A stretch of DNA of 64,000 bases from positions 2,630,001 to 2,694,000 of the forward strand of contig NZ_CP119968.1 of assembly GCF_032163395.1 (NCBI RefSeq), read 5' to 3'. Shown piece by piece: positions 45,909-55,960 of the stretch (position 1 is its first letter; each line of letters opens with the position of its first letter). The notes beneath the pieces were generated by a model. The model saw only the letters and a list, made by a program, of their open reading frames with translations. It did no database searches and was not told where the DNA came from. The position numbers and the translations under genes are program-made. The stretch comes from Gloeocapsopsis dulcis (GTDB taxonomy: Bacteria > Cyanobacteriota > Cyanobacteriia > Cyanobacteriales > Chroococcidiopsidaceae).

Positions 45909-46781
45909 TTACAAATACTTCTGCAATAACAAATGTAATTTCTCTTTTGTCGCTGCAGGTGCTTGATCGAGTCGAGTCAAAATTGCATATTTTAATGCTG
46001 AGTGCGCTTCTGATAACGGTGGATTCTGACTCAAGCGCCTTACAGTTTCTTGAATGACTTTTTGGGCATTCGTTGCATTGCGTTGCAAGTTAGCAATCAC
46101 CATTTCCACCGTAACGCTGTCATGGTCTGGATGCCAACAGTCGTAATCTGTCACGAGTGCTAATGTCGCGTAGGCGATTTCTGCTTCGCGTGCTAATTTT
46201 GCTTCAGGTAAATTTGTCATCCCAATGACAGTAGCACCCCAGCTACGGTAAAGATGCGATTCGGCTTTGGTAGAAAATGCCGGACCTTCCATACACACAT
46301 AAGTTCCGCCACGATGTAAGGTTACATCAGGTAAGTTGAGAGTAGCGATCGCATCTGCCAAAATTCCTGCAAGCTGATGACAAACTGGGTCGCCAAAAGA
46401 AATATGCGCCACAATTCCTGCGCCAAAAAATGTCGAAATTCGGTTCTTTGTCCGATCAATAAATTGATCCGGTACTACCATATCAAGAGGCTTGACTTCT
46501 TCTTTAAGCGAACCAACAGCAGAAGCAGAAATTAAGTACTCGACTCCCAGCTGCTTCATCGCATAGATATTTGCACGAAAAGGTAGTTCCGATGGCAGCA
46601 AAGTATGATTGCGACCGTGACGCGCTAAAAAAGCAACTCTTGTTTCCTCTAAAGTTCCTAATCTTACTGCATCTGAAGGCGAACCAAAGGGTGTAGATAT
46701 CTGTACTTCTTTAACATCTTTAAGCGCATCCATGTTATATAGACCGCTACCACCAATAATCCCGATTTGAGCTTGAGCCAT
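45909..46781 (-). CDS. mtnP: S-methyl-5'-thioadenosine phosphorylase
   Basis: It cleaves methylthioadenosine, a by-product of polyamine synthesis, with phosphate and returns sulphur to methionine. The protein has 290 residues: [15 protein letters not shown] (phosphate loop), [48 protein letters not shown] and [32 protein letters not shown]. The SNxMP-type motif is MTNLPEA. It lies next to the integron but is a normal chromosomal gene. Confidence 0.95.
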   Translation of the reverse strand: MAQAQIGIIGGSGLYNMDALKDVKEVQISTPFGSPSDAVRLGTLEETRVAFLARHGRNHTLLPSELPFRANIYAMKQLGVEYLISASAVGSLKEEVKPLDMVVPDQFIDRTKNRISTFFGAGIVAHISFGDPVCHQLAGILADAIATLNLPDVTLHRGGTYVCMEGPAFSTKAESHLYRSWGATVIGMTNLPEAKLAREAEIAYATLALVTDYDCWHPDHDSVTVEMVIANLQRNATNAQKVIQETVRRLSQNPPLSEAHSALKYAILTRLDQAPAATKEKLHLLLQKYL

Positions 46782-46927
46782 CTTTAATGAATGTAATACT
46801 GCAATTTTTAAGCTATTTTACCGAGAAATAATCAATAAAAACGCACAGAAAAATACAAAATAAAATTTGTCAAAGTTACTATGAATTCTCAATTGGCAAT
46901 TAATGCTAATTGCTCTAATTTTAATAA

Positions 46928-46972
46928 CAAAAAACCGCCCAAGATTCTTCCCTCGAAACCTTCTGAGCGGTT
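46928..46972 (-). terminator. Intrinsic terminator of the gene at 46996
   Basis: On the minus strand AACCGC (46972-46967) pairs with GCGGTT (46938-46933), with a long partly paired loop, then TTTTTG. The same A-rich, C-rich layout is seen behind other cyanobacterial genes. It lies 24 bp after the stop. Confidence 0.7.
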
Positions 46973-46995
46973 ATGTTGGTTCTTGTAAATTTTTC

Positions 46996-47376
46996 TTAAA
47001 CTGCTCCTGGTCCTCTACCACGAGTATCATCTTCCATTGTTAGTTCGCCTTGCTTATCTTGATTAGCTTCTGCAAGTTCTTGCACGCGGTGAGCTTTATC
47101 TTGTTCAGCTTCTTGTTGAGCATCGCCTGGGTTATCGTAATACATTTCAGGTTCAACAGCGTAATTGTTTGCCAAACCTTCTTGGTCTACGGTTGCGCCC
47201 CCAGTCACATCAATGCTCTCAGCACCAGCTTGTTCATCAGCAGTATCTCGATAATCACTACCTTCGCGATCCATACGTGCGGCTACTTCAGATGGAATAA
47301 TACCGCGATCTGCTGTAGAGGTTTCTAACTCTTCATTTGCTGTAACTTTTTCTTTAGAGCGTGCTTCATTTTCCAT
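46996..47376 (-). CDS. Acidic hydrophilic protein, unknown
   Basis: The protein has 126 residues: MENEARSKEKVTANEELET, then TADRGIIPSEVAARMDREGSDYRDTADEQAGA and PEMYYDNPGDAQQEAEQDK, ending TRGRGPGAV. It is almost devoid of hydrophobic residues and rich in Glu, Asp, Gln and Ala, so it is predicted disordered. The composition recalls stress-related hydrophilins; no motif proves this. A terminator follows directly. Confidence 0.65.
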   Translation of the reverse strand: MENEARSKEKVTANEELETSTADRGIIPSEVAARMDREGSDYRDTADEQAGAESIDVTGGATVDQEGLANNYAVEPEMYYDNPGDAQQEAEQDKAHRVQELAEANQDKQGELTMEDDTRGRGPGAV

Positions 47377-47513
47377 GAATTTTGCCTCAAAAAAACTTAT
47401 GTTTATGTAGTTTTTTATGCTATAACTCAGCTTATTTTACTGCATCTATCTTCAGTCTTAAGCCCTTTAAACAGAGTATTAAGTATTAATAACTGAGATA
47501 TCTATACTGAAGT

Positions 47514-48350
47514 TTAATCTTGGCGTAGCAGCCAAAAACCACTAAACGTTACATCAGAATTATCAGGTTGCACGAGTAAAAAATGCAATCCTTTGCTTTG
47601 CTGCTTGCGCTGTTCATAAATTTGAGCAGATGCAGAAACTTCTCGATCTTCAAACGTTGCCACAATCCAGCGATCTGCTAAATCTGCTTCTAACACTAAT
47701 CCATCAGGAGCACCACCTATGTAGTTTAGTGCTATAGGACTTGTCTGCTGTATCCAACGAGTCAACCGCATTGATTGCCGTCCCCCGTAAATGATGACAC
47801 CTGGAACACTGATATTAGAAGCCAATCCTAACTGTAACGGCATTAGTGCTGGCGGCATATCCAGAATTGGGATAGGACGTTCTTGAAACGCTGCTTCTAC
47901 ATCCTTGGCGCTAAGTGCGGCAAAACGCCACTGTTCGCCCCACAGTTTTTCGGGTAGTGGTGTTGGTGGTGGTTTTTCAATTGTTAAGAGATCGTAGGCT
48001 TCTCCTGTGTAATTATTCATGCTGCGGTAGAGGGGCGATCGCTCTTGCAGCCATTGCTTTAAAGCATAAGTTCGGCGAGTTGCTTCTACCGTGGTTCCTA
48101 ATTGTTCTCCTGCAGTGGTAAGCAGACTCAGTGACTGCGGACGAAAAATCTGGATTGTATCTGGCATTTTATCCGCAACAAGCTGCAATTGTTCCACGAG
48201 CCAATGGGCGTTAGCTTGCGATTGGGGACACAGGGCGACAAATTCAACTGTGCGAGTCGAGTCACAAACGAGTAACTCCCACAAAGCTTGTCCACCTGCA
48301 TCCCGCAACGGACGGCGATAAAAATCAGCTTGCCAAATGATTTGAGCCAT
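47514..48350 (-). CDS. Tab2/Atab2 family RNA-binding protein
   Basis: The protein has 278 residues. The start IIWQADFYRRPLRDAGGQALWELLVCD, the mid region ATRRTYALKQWLQERSPLYRSM and the end ATFEDREVSASAQIYEQRKQQSKGLHFLLVQPD match the Tab2 family. Chloroplast Tab2 binds psaB mRNA and is needed for photosystem I translation; cyanobacterial members are presumed to act similarly, but this is not shown here. Single gene between the hydrophilic protein and the phosphorylase. Confidence 0.88.
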   Translation of the reverse strand: MAQIIWQADFYRRPLRDAGGQALWELLVCDSTRTVEFVALCPQSQANAHWLVEQLQLVADKMPDTIQIFRPQSLSLLTTAGEQLGTTVEATRRTYALKQWLQERSPLYRSMNNYTGEAYDLLTIEKPPPTPLPEKLWGEQWRFAALSAKDVEAAFQERPIPILDMPPALMPLQLGLASNISVPGVIIYGGRQSMRLTRWIQQTSPIALNYIGGAPDGLVLEADLADRWIVATFEDREVSASAQIYEQRKQQSKGLHFLLVQPDNSDVTFSGFWLLRQD

Positions 48351-48410
48351 TAGCTATCATAACGTACCTATCCAAATTGTACGCAGAAAAGCTAACTGCT
48401 AAAAGCTGAC

Positions 48411-50624
48411 TTACACCATAACCTTGGCAAGAATTGGTGCCACACTGGTAGCAATTTCTGGGACATAGACTTGCGATACGTAGTCTGAGATCATGCGATC
48501 GGTGTTAAACAAAGGTGCATTGGTTTTAATCGATGCTTTCATCATTTGAATCCACCGCCGAGGAATACCATCTGCATCGCGATCGTAATACAGCGGGACG
48601 ATTTCTTCTTCAAGCAACTGATACAGTGATTGCGAGTCAATCCGATCCTGCAATTCCTGGTCGCTTGTATGTGCATCTTCACCGATCGCCCAGCCATTCA
48701 ATCCTTTACCATCAGGTCCAGTCTGATAGCCTTCACACCACCAGCCATCTAAGACACTACAATTGATCCCACCGTTGAAACAAACTTTTTGCCCGCTTGT
48801 ACCTGATGCTTCTAAAGGACGACGCGGGTTATTCAGCCACACATCAACACCTTGTACGAGTTTTTGACCAATGTAAATATCGTAGTCTTCAATTAACGCA
48901 ACTCGGTTTTGAATCGCGTTGTTACGACACCACTCCATAATACGTTGAATGATTCGCTTACCTTCTTCATCTGCAGGGTGCGCTTTACCTGCAAAGACAA
49001 TTTGGATTGGACGTTCGGCGTTACCAAAAATTTTGATTGCCCGTTGAGCATCGCGCAAAATTAGATTGCCGCGCTTGTAAGGACTAAAGCGTCTGGCGAA
49101 TCCGATAGTTAGTACGTTTGGATCTAATAGCGTTTCTGTTGCTTGAATATGTTCGTAGTCTTCACCGCGTTGTTCCCGTGCTTTTTTGACATTAAAGCGC
49201 GTATACGCGATTAATCTCTCTTTGAGAACTTGGTGTCGCCACCACAACTCCTCATCAGGAATTTCATCGACCTTTGCCCACATTTCTGGATGAATAACAC
49301 GGGTTTTCCAGTCTTCACCCAAATACTTCGCATACAAGTCTGTTATCAGGGGAGCAGTCCAAGTAGGCACATGAACTCCGTTTGTAATGTGACCAATGGG
49401 GACTTTGTCTTCGGAACGATCGGGATACAAAATTGTCCACATTTTACGCGAAACATGACCGTGGAGTTCGCTTACACCATTTGCTGCACGACACATCCGC
49501 AATGCCAACACTGTCATGCCGAAAGGTTCCCAAGGATCGCCGAGTCGTCTTGCACCCAAAGCCATAAATTGTTCGCGGGACAGTTTCATTTGCATCCAGT
49601 AGTGGGCAAAGTAAGAGTCCATTAAGTCGCCAGAGAAGACATCGTGACCTGCAGGAACTGGGGTGTGGGTTGTGAAAACACAACGATCGCGGACGCTTGT
49701 TTCGACATCGTAAAACGATTTACCTGTGCGTTCCATTTCTTGTCGCGCAACTTCTAAAGTGCAAAATGCCGCATGACCTTCATTGAGGTGATACACCGAA
49801 GGCGCGATCCCTAATGCTGTGAGTGCGCGAACACCACCAATTCCTAAAACGACTTCTTGGGCAATTCGCGTGTCTTGATTGCCACCATAGAGGTGTCCTG
49901 TTAACCAACGGTCGATGGGATCGTTGTCTTCGCGATCGCTATCTAGCAGGTAAAGACTGACACGCCCAACTTGAGTCCGCCAAATTTGGACTCTGACGCA
50001 ACGCTGGCGAACTTCTAGTTCGATAGTAAGTGGTTCGCCTTGGTCGTTTTTGATTAACTCCAAAGGCATTTTAGAAAAAGGATTGTCAACATAGTAATCC
50101 TCTTGCCAACCACTCCGGTTTAAGCGTTGACGGAAATAACCTTGGCGATACAGCAAGCCGATCCCAACCATAGGTACTCCTAAATCGGAAGCAGACTTGA
50201 GGTGATCTCCAGCGAGAATACCTAAACCACCAGAGTAAATGGGTAGGGATTCGTGAATTCCAAATTCAGCACAAAAGTAAGCGATCGGATGTTCTGCTGA
50301 AGTCTGTGGTGCAACCCGACTGACCCAGGTATCTTGCTGTGCCATGTATTGGTCAAATTCAGCTACCAAAGATTGCAGTTGCTTGATGTAAAAAGGATCT
50401 TCTGCAAGTTGAGTAAGGCGTTCGTAGGAAGCAGACTCTAAGATAGCTACGGGGTTGTGTCCGCAGTTCTCCCACTGTTCGGGATCAATGTTACGAAATA
50501 AGGAAACTCGGTCAATTGTCCAACTCCACCAATAGTTGTATGCCAAATCTGCTAATCGTTGCAGCGCCTGAGGTAACTTTTTACTAAGCTGTTGCGCAAG
50601 GGTGAATCCACCGTTATTTGTCAT
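48411..50624 (-). CDS. glgP: Alpha-glucan (glycogen) phosphorylase, DUF3417 type
   Basis: It releases glucose-1-phosphate from glycogen with a PLP cofactor. The protein has 737 residues. The N-terminal DUF3417-like part is QALQRLADLAYNYWWSWTIDRVSLFRNIDPEQWENCGHNP; YFCAEFGIHESLPIYSGGLGILAGDHLKSASDLG and HLNEGHAAFCTLEVARQ follow. The PLP-lysine region is EASGTSGQKVCFNGGINCSVLDGWWCEG. It is shorter than other DUF3417 members (often 840-860) but carries every catalytic block. Confidence 0.92.
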   Translation of the reverse strand: MTNNGGFTLAQQLSKKLPQALQRLADLAYNYWWSWTIDRVSLFRNIDPEQWENCGHNPVAILESASYERLTQLAEDPFYIKQLQSLVAEFDQYMAQQDTWVSRVAPQTSAEHPIAYFCAEFGIHESLPIYSGGLGILAGDHLKSASDLGVPMVGIGLLYRQGYFRQRLNRSGWQEDYYVDNPFSKMPLELIKNDQGEPLTIELEVRQRCVRVQIWRTQVGRVSLYLLDSDREDNDPIDRWLTGHLYGGNQDTRIAQEVVLGIGGVRALTALGIAPSVYHLNEGHAAFCTLEVARQEMERTGKSFYDVETSVRDRCVFTTHTPVPAGHDVFSGDLMDSYFAHYWMQMKLSREQFMALGARRLGDPWEPFGMTVLALRMCRAANGVSELHGHVSRKMWTILYPDRSEDKVPIGHITNGVHVPTWTAPLITDLYAKYLGEDWKTRVIHPEMWAKVDEIPDEELWWRHQVLKERLIAYTRFNVKKAREQRGEDYEHIQATETLLDPNVLTIGFARRFSPYKRGNLILRDAQRAIKIFGNAERPIQIVFAGKAHPADEEGKRIIQRIMEWCRNNAIQNRVALIEDYDIYIGQKLVQGVDVWLNNPRRPLEASGTSGQKVCFNGGINCSVLDGWWCEGYQTGPDGKGLNGWAIGEDAHTSDQELQDRIDSQSLYQLLEEEIVPLYYDRDADGIPRRWIQMMKASIKTNAPLFNTDRMISDYVSQVYVPEIATSVAPILAKVMV

Positions 50625-51029
50625 AGAGTTCTAGAAGTTATGCTTGATTCTCGTCGGCTGAAACTATGTCACATCGTCCACTGTTTCTCAGGGATATCAG
50701 CGTTCTTGGACTAAGCTTCTGAAAAACAACTGGTTTCCTGCTAGCTAGCATATTCTACAATTAGGTGCAGTGTCGGCAACTTTACACGCTTTTTATGCAA
50801 ATATATTTTTGCTTCACCTGCAAAATCTTTCCATTTGTAAAATTTTATGTATAAATTAAGAGTTAAACTATTTTAAAAATTACCAGCTTGCTGTTGTTAT
50901 CCGCAGTAAGATCAACGTTTAGCGCTGCAAAAGTGTCCATCTAGTTAAATTAGTTAAATTGGCAAGCACAAGTAATAAATAAAACACTTGCCGTTTTCAA
51001 ATTGTCCACTAATTGATGAATGACGACTT
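50625..51029. other. Divergent promoter region between glgP and avtA
   Basis: 405 bp without a gene. It holds the promoters of two divergent genes. A short tandem word TAGTTAAAT TAGTTAAAT (50943-50960) is seen, no hairpin of note. Confidence 0.45.
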
Positions 51030-52313
51030 ATGAACCCTGCCCTGACTCAAATTGGCGACCAAATGTCCAACCTGACAGGTGTCAGGGCGATTATGAAGGA
51101 TATTGTTGAAACGCTACAAGCCGGAGCAGGTCGCGAATTTATTAACTTGAGTGCAGGTAATCCGTTAATTTTGCCTGAGGTAGAGCAACTGTGGCGAGAC
51201 TGTACGGTAGAACTCTTAGCAAGTGACGATTATGGCGAGGTGGTTTGTCGTTATGGTTCGAGTCAAGGCTATGGACCGTTAATTAAGGCGATCGCAGATG
51301 ATTTTAATCGACGTTACAACTTAGAATTGAGCGATCGCAATATCCTGATTACTCCTGGAAGTCAAACATTATACTTCTATGCGGCAAATGCTTTCGGCGG
51401 TTACACAAGCGGTGGAGATTTAAAGCAAATCGTTTTACCGCTTAGTCCAGATTACACAGGTTACGGCGGCGTTAGTTTAGTCCCAGAAGCATTAATCGCT
51501 TACAAACCAACTTTGGATATTGAATCCTCTACACACCGATTCAAATATCGCCCTGACTTTAGTCAATTGACGATTACTGAAAATACTGGGTGCGTCATAT
51601 TTTCGCGTCCGTGTAATCCTACCGGAAATGTGTTGACGGATGAGGAGGTGAAAAAAATTGCGGCTTTGGCTGCACCCTATGATGTACCAGTGTTTATTGA
51701 TTCGGCGTATGCACCACCATTTCCGGCGTTGAACTTTACGGAAATGACCCCAGTGTTTGGTAGCAATATTCTGCATTGCATGAGTTTATCAAAAGCAGGA
51801 CTGCCAGGAGAACGGATTGGGGTGGCGATTGGCGATGCTAAGTGGATTCAAGTGCTAGAGTCTTTCCAGACAAATATGTGCATTCACCCGTCGCGGTATG
51901 GACAGGCGATCGCTGCACGGGCAATTAACTCTGGGGCGCTGGCGGAGATTGCTGAACGAGTGATTCGACCTTTTTACCAGAATAAGTTTACCGTACTGGA
52001 AAATACACTTAATGCTGCAATGCCGCAAAATTTACCATGGTTTTTACATCGCGGTGAAGGAGCGATTTTTGCTTGGTTGTGGCTAAAAGATTTACCGATT
52101 ACTGACTGGGAGTTGTATCAACAGTTAAAGCAAGTTGGTGTAATTGTTGTGCCTGGTAGTACTTTCTTCCCTGGTTTACGCGAAAGTTGGTTGCATAAGC
52201 AGCAGTGTTTGCGCATTAGTCTAACGGCGAGTGATGCGGAGATTGTAACAGGAATGCAACGTTTGGCGAAGGTGACTGAACAGGTTTATCAACGTGCAGC
52301 GGTGAGTGCTTGA
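51030..52313 (+). CDS. avtA: Valine--pyruvate aminotransferase
   Basis: A fold type I PLP aminotransferase, 427 residues. It begins [25 protein letters not shown], with [27 protein letters not shown] and [17 protein letters not shown]. The PLP lysine is in [21 protein letters not shown], and [13 protein letters not shown] and [12 protein letters not shown] follow. The pattern fits AvtA (valine to 2-oxoisovalerate). The stop TGA overlaps the rimM start (TGATG), so the two are coupled. Confidence 0.9.
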   Translation: MNPALTQIGDQMSNLTGVRAIMKDIVETLQAGAGREFINLSAGNPLILPEVEQLWRDCTVELLASDDYGEVVCRYGSSQGYGPLIKAIADDFNRRYNLELSDRNILITPGSQTLYFYAANAFGGYTSGGDLKQIVLPLSPDYTGYGGVSLVPEALIAYKPTLDIESSTHRFKYRPDFSQLTITENTGCVIFSRPCNPTGNVLTDEEVKKIAALAAPYDVPVFIDSAYAPPFPALNFTEMTPVFGSNILHCMSLSKAGLPGERIGVAIGDAKWIQVLESFQTNMCIHPSRYGQAIAARAINSGALAEIAERVIRPFYQNKFTVLENTLNAAMPQNLPWFLHRGEGAIFAWLWLKDLPITDWELYQQLKQVGVIVVPGSTFFPGLRESWLHKQQCLRISLTASDAEIVTGMQRLAKVTEQVYQRAAVSA

Positions 52314-52900
52314 TGGAGTTGATGGCGAACTACAAAGACACGAAGAATTTAGAGCAAGAATCAGAGTGGTTGGAAATTGGGAAGATTGTTGGACCTCAAG
52401 GATTAAATGGAGAGGTGCGGGTTTATCCTAATTCTGATTTTCCTGAAAGGTTTGAACAACCAGGAACGCGATGGTTATTGTGTTCTCAAGATGAGGAACC
52501 ACGTCCAATTGAATTGTTGAGTGGGCGGTATCTTGCTGGTAAGAATTTGTATGTGGTGGAATTTTTGGGAGTGGAGGATCGCAATCAGGCGGAGGCTTTG
52601 CGGGGGTGTAAGTTATTAGTTCCCCAGAGCGATCGCCCTGCACTAGGCGAAGATGAATATCATGTTTTGGATTTGGTTGGTTTGGCAGTCATCATGCAGG
52701 AATCTGGAGAAAAGATTGGCACTGTAGTTGATGTAATTGCTGCTGGAAATGATTTATTGCAAGTCAGGTTACATCAAGAACAAAATGTAGAGAAAACTCG
52801 GACTGTTTTGGTTCCTTTTGTCAAAGAAATCGTTCCTATTGTGGATTTACAAGCACGTCGTGTGGAGATTACACCGCCACCAGGATTGATGGAAATTTAA
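52313..52900 (+). CDS. rimM: Ribosome maturation factor RimM
   Basis: RimM helps 16S rRNA folding around S19. The protein has 195 residues from ATG 52313; MANYKDTKN at 52322 is an alternative start. Core: [28 protein letters not shown], then [31 protein letters not shown], the PRC-barrel [25 protein letters not shown], and [26 protein letters not shown]. The first codons include ACTACAAAGACACGAAG, similar to the dispersed repeat, so the N-terminal extension may come from it. Confidence 0.93.
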   Translation: MELMANYKDTKNLEQESEWLEIGKIVGPQGLNGEVRVYPNSDFPERFEQPGTRWLLCSQDEEPRPIELLSGRYLAGKNLYVVEFLGVEDRNQAEALRGCKLLVPQSDRPALGEDEYHVLDLVGLAVIMQESGEKIGTVVDVIAAGNDLLQVRLHQEQNVEKTRTVLVPFVKEIVPIVDLQARRVEITPPPGLMEI

Positions 52901-52976
52901 CTTCAACGGCGAGAAGTCCCACGCCATAACGTAGTTTGGCGCTGCGGATGAATCGCCGACCGGATCTTTACGACAA

Positions 52977-53014
52977 AATAGTTTACCGCTGACACTAGCT
53001 AATGGTAAACTATT
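52977..53014 (+). promoter_or_regulatory. Perfect inverted repeat before tnpB
   Basis: AATAGTTTACC (52977-52987) and GGTAAACTATT (53004-53014) form an 11-bp perfect stem with a 16-nt loop, ending 3 bp before the TnpB start codon. It could be the left-end hairpin of an IS605-type element, an operator, or an mRNA hairpin hiding the ribosome site. Confidence 0.65.
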
Positions 53015-53017
53015 CTC

Positions 53018-54286
53018 ATGCTAACTCTAAACTACTCGTATCGAATTTATCCTGACTCCGAACAAGTCGCCCTTTTGGACGAATGGCTAGAGACTTGTAG
53101 ACTCTCCTACAACTATGCGTTGCGGGAGTTGAAGGATTGGATAGCTTCGAGAAAGTGTCCCATAGACAGGTGTAGTTTAGAGTCAGAATACATAATGCCT
53201 GCTGATTATCCTTTTCCTGGATATCACAAGCAGCAAAACAATCTTCCCAAGGCGAAGAAACTATTTCCTCGTCTCGCAGCTGTACCTTCTCAGGTGTTGC
53301 AAACCAATATTAGAAGGCTGCACGATGCTTGGGATTTCTTTCAAAAACGGGGGTACGGGTTTGCGAGGTTCAAAAAGTACGGACAAATGAAGTCTATACT
53401 TTTTCCTCAGTTCAAGGTCAATCCCATTACTGGATGGCAACTCAGTTTACCTAAATTAGGGAAGGTACAAATAAACTTGCACAGACCCATACCAGATGGC
53501 TTTGTTGTCAAACAGGTGCGTATTGTCAAAAAGGCGATGGGGTGGTTTGCGATTGTTTCTATTTCATCCGATGTAGAAATACCGCCACCTCTGCCTCACG
53601 GTCATTTTATCGGGGTGGATGTCGGGTTGCTCAACTACCTAGCAACATCAGACGGCTTTATCGAACCAGGACGCAAGTTTTTCAAGACAGAGCATCGTCG
53701 GCTGAAAGTGCTACAACGCAGACTGTCGAAAAAAGTCAAACGTTCTCAGAACTACGAAAAAGCCCGTAAAAGAGTAGAAAAACAGCACAATCACATTTAT
53801 TTCAAACGTAAAGATTACCAGTTCAAGCTTGCTCATAAACTATGCAACATGGCGGATTCTATATTCGTTGAGGATATAGATTTTCGGATTATGGCAAAGG
53901 GTTTTTTGGGTAAGCATACTATCGATGCGGCATTCGGACAATTCAGATCCATACTCAAATACGTTGGTTGGATACGCGGTAAATTTGTTGCCGAGGTTGA
54001 CCATAAAGGCAGTAGTCAAGTCTGCCCTAACTGCCGCATTGAAGTCAGGAAAGAGCTAGGGGATAGACGGCACTCATGCCCTGAATGTCTCTATGAATGT
54101 GATAGGGATATTGCTTCGGCTCAAGAACTGTGTAACCGAGGTCTAGAAACGTATCCAGGGACTCTGGAAAAGCAAGAAATTGACTCTCAAGTCGTACTGT
54201 CGGGGGTGATGAGCCTAGATAAGTGGCGTAGGGGAGTAATGCCCAGCAGTGATGTTGGGAAGCCCGCACTATACTCGCAGGGGTAG
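53018..54286 (+). CDS. tnpB: RNA-guided nuclease TnpB of an IS200/IS605-type element
   Basis: The protein has 422 residues. The N-terminal HTH_OrfB_IS605 part is RIYPDSEQVALLDEWLETCRLSYNYALRELKDW. The RuvC residues are complete: D201 in GVDVGLLNYLATSDG, E285 in VEDIDFRI, D364 in CDRDIASAQE. A zinc ribbon VCPNC...CPEC lies between. No transposase tnpA is nearby, so this is a solo IS1341-type unit and depends on helpers to move. Such TnpB uses an omega RNA transcribed from its 3' end. Confidence 0.93.
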   Translation: MLTLNYSYRIYPDSEQVALLDEWLETCRLSYNYALRELKDWIASRKCPIDRCSLESEYIMPADYPFPGYHKQQNNLPKAKKLFPRLAAVPSQVLQTNIRRLHDAWDFFQKRGYGFARFKKYGQMKSILFPQFKVNPITGWQLSLPKLGKVQINLHRPIPDGFVVKQVRIVKKAMGWFAIVSISSDVEIPPPLPHGHFIGVDVGLLNYLATSDGFIEPGRKFFKTEHRRLKVLQRRLSKKVKRSQNYEKARKRVEKQHNHIYFKRKDYQFKLAHKLCNMADSIFVEDIDFRIMAKGFLGKHTIDAAFGQFRSILKYVGWIRGKFVAEVDHKGSSQVCPNCRIEVRKELGDRRHSCPECLYECDRDIASAQELCNRGLETYPGTLEKQEIDSQVVLSGVMSLDKWRRGVMPSSDVGKPALYSQG

Positions 54287-54293
54287 TGTCGGG
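54263..54293 (+). ncRNA. Probable 3' hairpin of the TnpB omega RNA
   Basis: CCCG-C-ACTA (54263-54271) pairs with TAGT-GT-CGGG (54284-54293) over the TnpB stop codon. Omega RNAs overlap the end of tnpB and finish in such a stem at the right end, with the guide taken from flanking DNA just beyond 54293. The full RNA would extend upstream into the coding region; its 5' end was not placed. Confidence 0.5.
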
Positions 54294-54313
54294 ATGATGT
54301 CACAGATAATGTT

Positions 54314-54811
54314 ATGAAGATCCGAAATGCACTGATTTCAGACTTACGAGACATTATTCAAATTTACAATGCATCAATTCCTACTCGCATCGCGACTGCA
54401 GATACTGAACCTATCACTATTGAGAGTCGCTTAGATTGGTTTGCAAAGCATAATGCAGAATCACGCCCTTTATGGGTTCTAGCAAGCGAACAAGGAGTGA
54501 TTGCGTGGATTGGTCTAACATCGTTTTATGGAGGACGCCCAGCTTACAATGCAACTGCGGAAGTCAGTATTTATATTGCACCACAGCATCAAGGCAAAGG
54601 CTACGGCACAATGCTAGTCCGCCGCATGATTGAGTACTGCCCTAGCTTAAACGTAACAACATTGCTAGCAATGTACTTCGATCATAATGATGCTAGTCGC
54701 CGGATGTTTGAGAAACTCGGTTTTCAGCAAAAAGGGCACTTGCCAGAAATTGCAGTTCTTGATGGCAAAAAATACGGCTTGGTTATTGCAGCTTATAAAA
54801 TTGCAGAATAA
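54314..54811 (+). CDS. GNAT acetyltransferase, phosphinothricin-acetyltransferase-like
   Basis: The protein has 165 residues and opens MKIRNALISDLRDIIQIYNASIPTRIATADTEPITIESRLDWF. The motif ATAEVSIYIAPQHQGKGYGTMLVRRMIEYCPSLNVTTLLAMYFDHNDASRRMFEKLGFQQKGHLPEIA has the Q/R-x-x-G-x-G/A acetyl-CoA loop. This is the PAT/YncA subgroup, which acetylates amino-acid analogues such as phosphinothricin or methionine sulfoximine. It follows the tnpB right end by 20 bp. Confidence 0.88.
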   Translation: MKIRNALISDLRDIIQIYNASIPTRIATADTEPITIESRLDWFAKHNAESRPLWVLASEQGVIAWIGLTSFYGGRPAYNATAEVSIYIAPQHQGKGYGTMLVRRMIEYCPSLNVTTLLAMYFDHNDASRRMFEKLGFQQKGHLPEIAVLDGKKYGLVIAAYKIAE

Positions 54812-55142
54812 TGACAGCGACTGATTGTTTTACTGAAACTTAATCTAACACTACTATTTTTCAGTGTTACCGATCCATGCTTGACTCTATCCCATATTTG
54901 ATGCATTTGACTTACTTATTCTTCTCCTTCAGTGATTCTACTCTAGTTTATTTCATAGTTTCATGGTTTTATATTCAGTAGTTTTGCTAATGTTCTACTT
55001 TTATAAAAATTAGTATAACAAAACATTGTTCATATTTTATAACTGTTTTCCCTTTTTTTTAAGACTACAAAAAACTGATATATCTCAAAAAATAAAACTT
55101 GCCTTTTTCGGAGTTAACCAAAATAAAAAAAATATTTTAGTT
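54812..55142. other. Non-coding gap
   Basis: AT-rich; a small hairpin AACACT...AGTGTT (54847-54868) may end the GNAT transcript. Nothing else seen. Confidence 0.4.
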
Positions 55143-55715
55143 ATGAATTATAAATTTTTCTTATATAGCGTAGTTTCACTTTATTTCGGGATGACAACTT
55201 CTTTGTCGTACTTACAGCAGCAAGCAAACGCTATGGTTGGCAAAAACCAGATTAAATTAATAGTAATTTTAGAGCCAGAAGTACCACCTTTAGGAGCAGC
55301 ATCTTTATATTTACCACCCGAAGAAATTGCTACAAATAGTTCTTTAAGATCCAAATTGCGTCATGCTCGTTTAATTGCTAAACTACACGAACACCGTAGT
55401 TACGCCTATCAAGTAAATAATTTGCAATCTAACTCTTCGTCAGCAAGTAGAAAAGTTCCTCAGAACAAACTCAAAGGCAACTTTAAAAAATTAGATGTGC
55501 AACACAACATCACTTGGCAGCAGCCAGCAATAGGAAAAATGATTTTTCCAAAAATAGAAAAGTCGCTAGAAACACTATGGATGAACTTTTGGAAAGACAG
55601 ATTTTATTTTAATCATTTTCAGGAAATGCCAAAAGAATTTGGACAAGATATTTTTGGGTTATACGACCAGATCAATATCGGCATACCTGTGAATCGAATC
55701 CTAGAAAATGATTGA
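55143..55715 (+). CDS. Secreted protein, unknown
   Basis: The protein has 190 residues from MNYKFFLYSVVSLYFGM; a longer reading from 55026 starts in AT-rich sequence and adds low-complexity residues. The signal peptide is about 1-32. The mature part is basic: KIVILEPEV-like IKLIVILEPEVPPLGAASLYLPPEEIATNSSLRSKLRHARLIAKL, then ends DIFGLYDQINIGIPVNRILEND. Family not recognised. Confidence 0.6.
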   Translation: MNYKFFLYSVVSLYFGMTTSLSYLQQQANAMVGKNQIKLIVILEPEVPPLGAASLYLPPEEIATNSSLRSKLRHARLIAKLHEHRSYAYQVNNLQSNSSSASRKVPQNKLKGNFKKLDVQHNITWQQPAIGKMIFPKIEKSLETLWMNFWKDRFYFNHFQEMPKEFGQDIFGLYDQINIGIPVNRILEND

Positions 55716-55960
55716 AAGTTGCCTGATATTTGGTCAATTCAGGACAATTTAGGACAAAAATACACCAAATGTAGCTTTAACATAGATGATAACTTGAGCA
55801 GGTGGAACTGTAATCCGGTTATTTCGTCGTATAAGATTTTGTGTGTTTATGTCATGACAAGGGGGATTCTCTGAAGTTGAACTATTATATTCTTCCAGTC
55901 TCCTTATAATAAAATGGCTTAGCAGCCGCTTGTAGATCGTCGATCCTCACAGCCAGAAGC

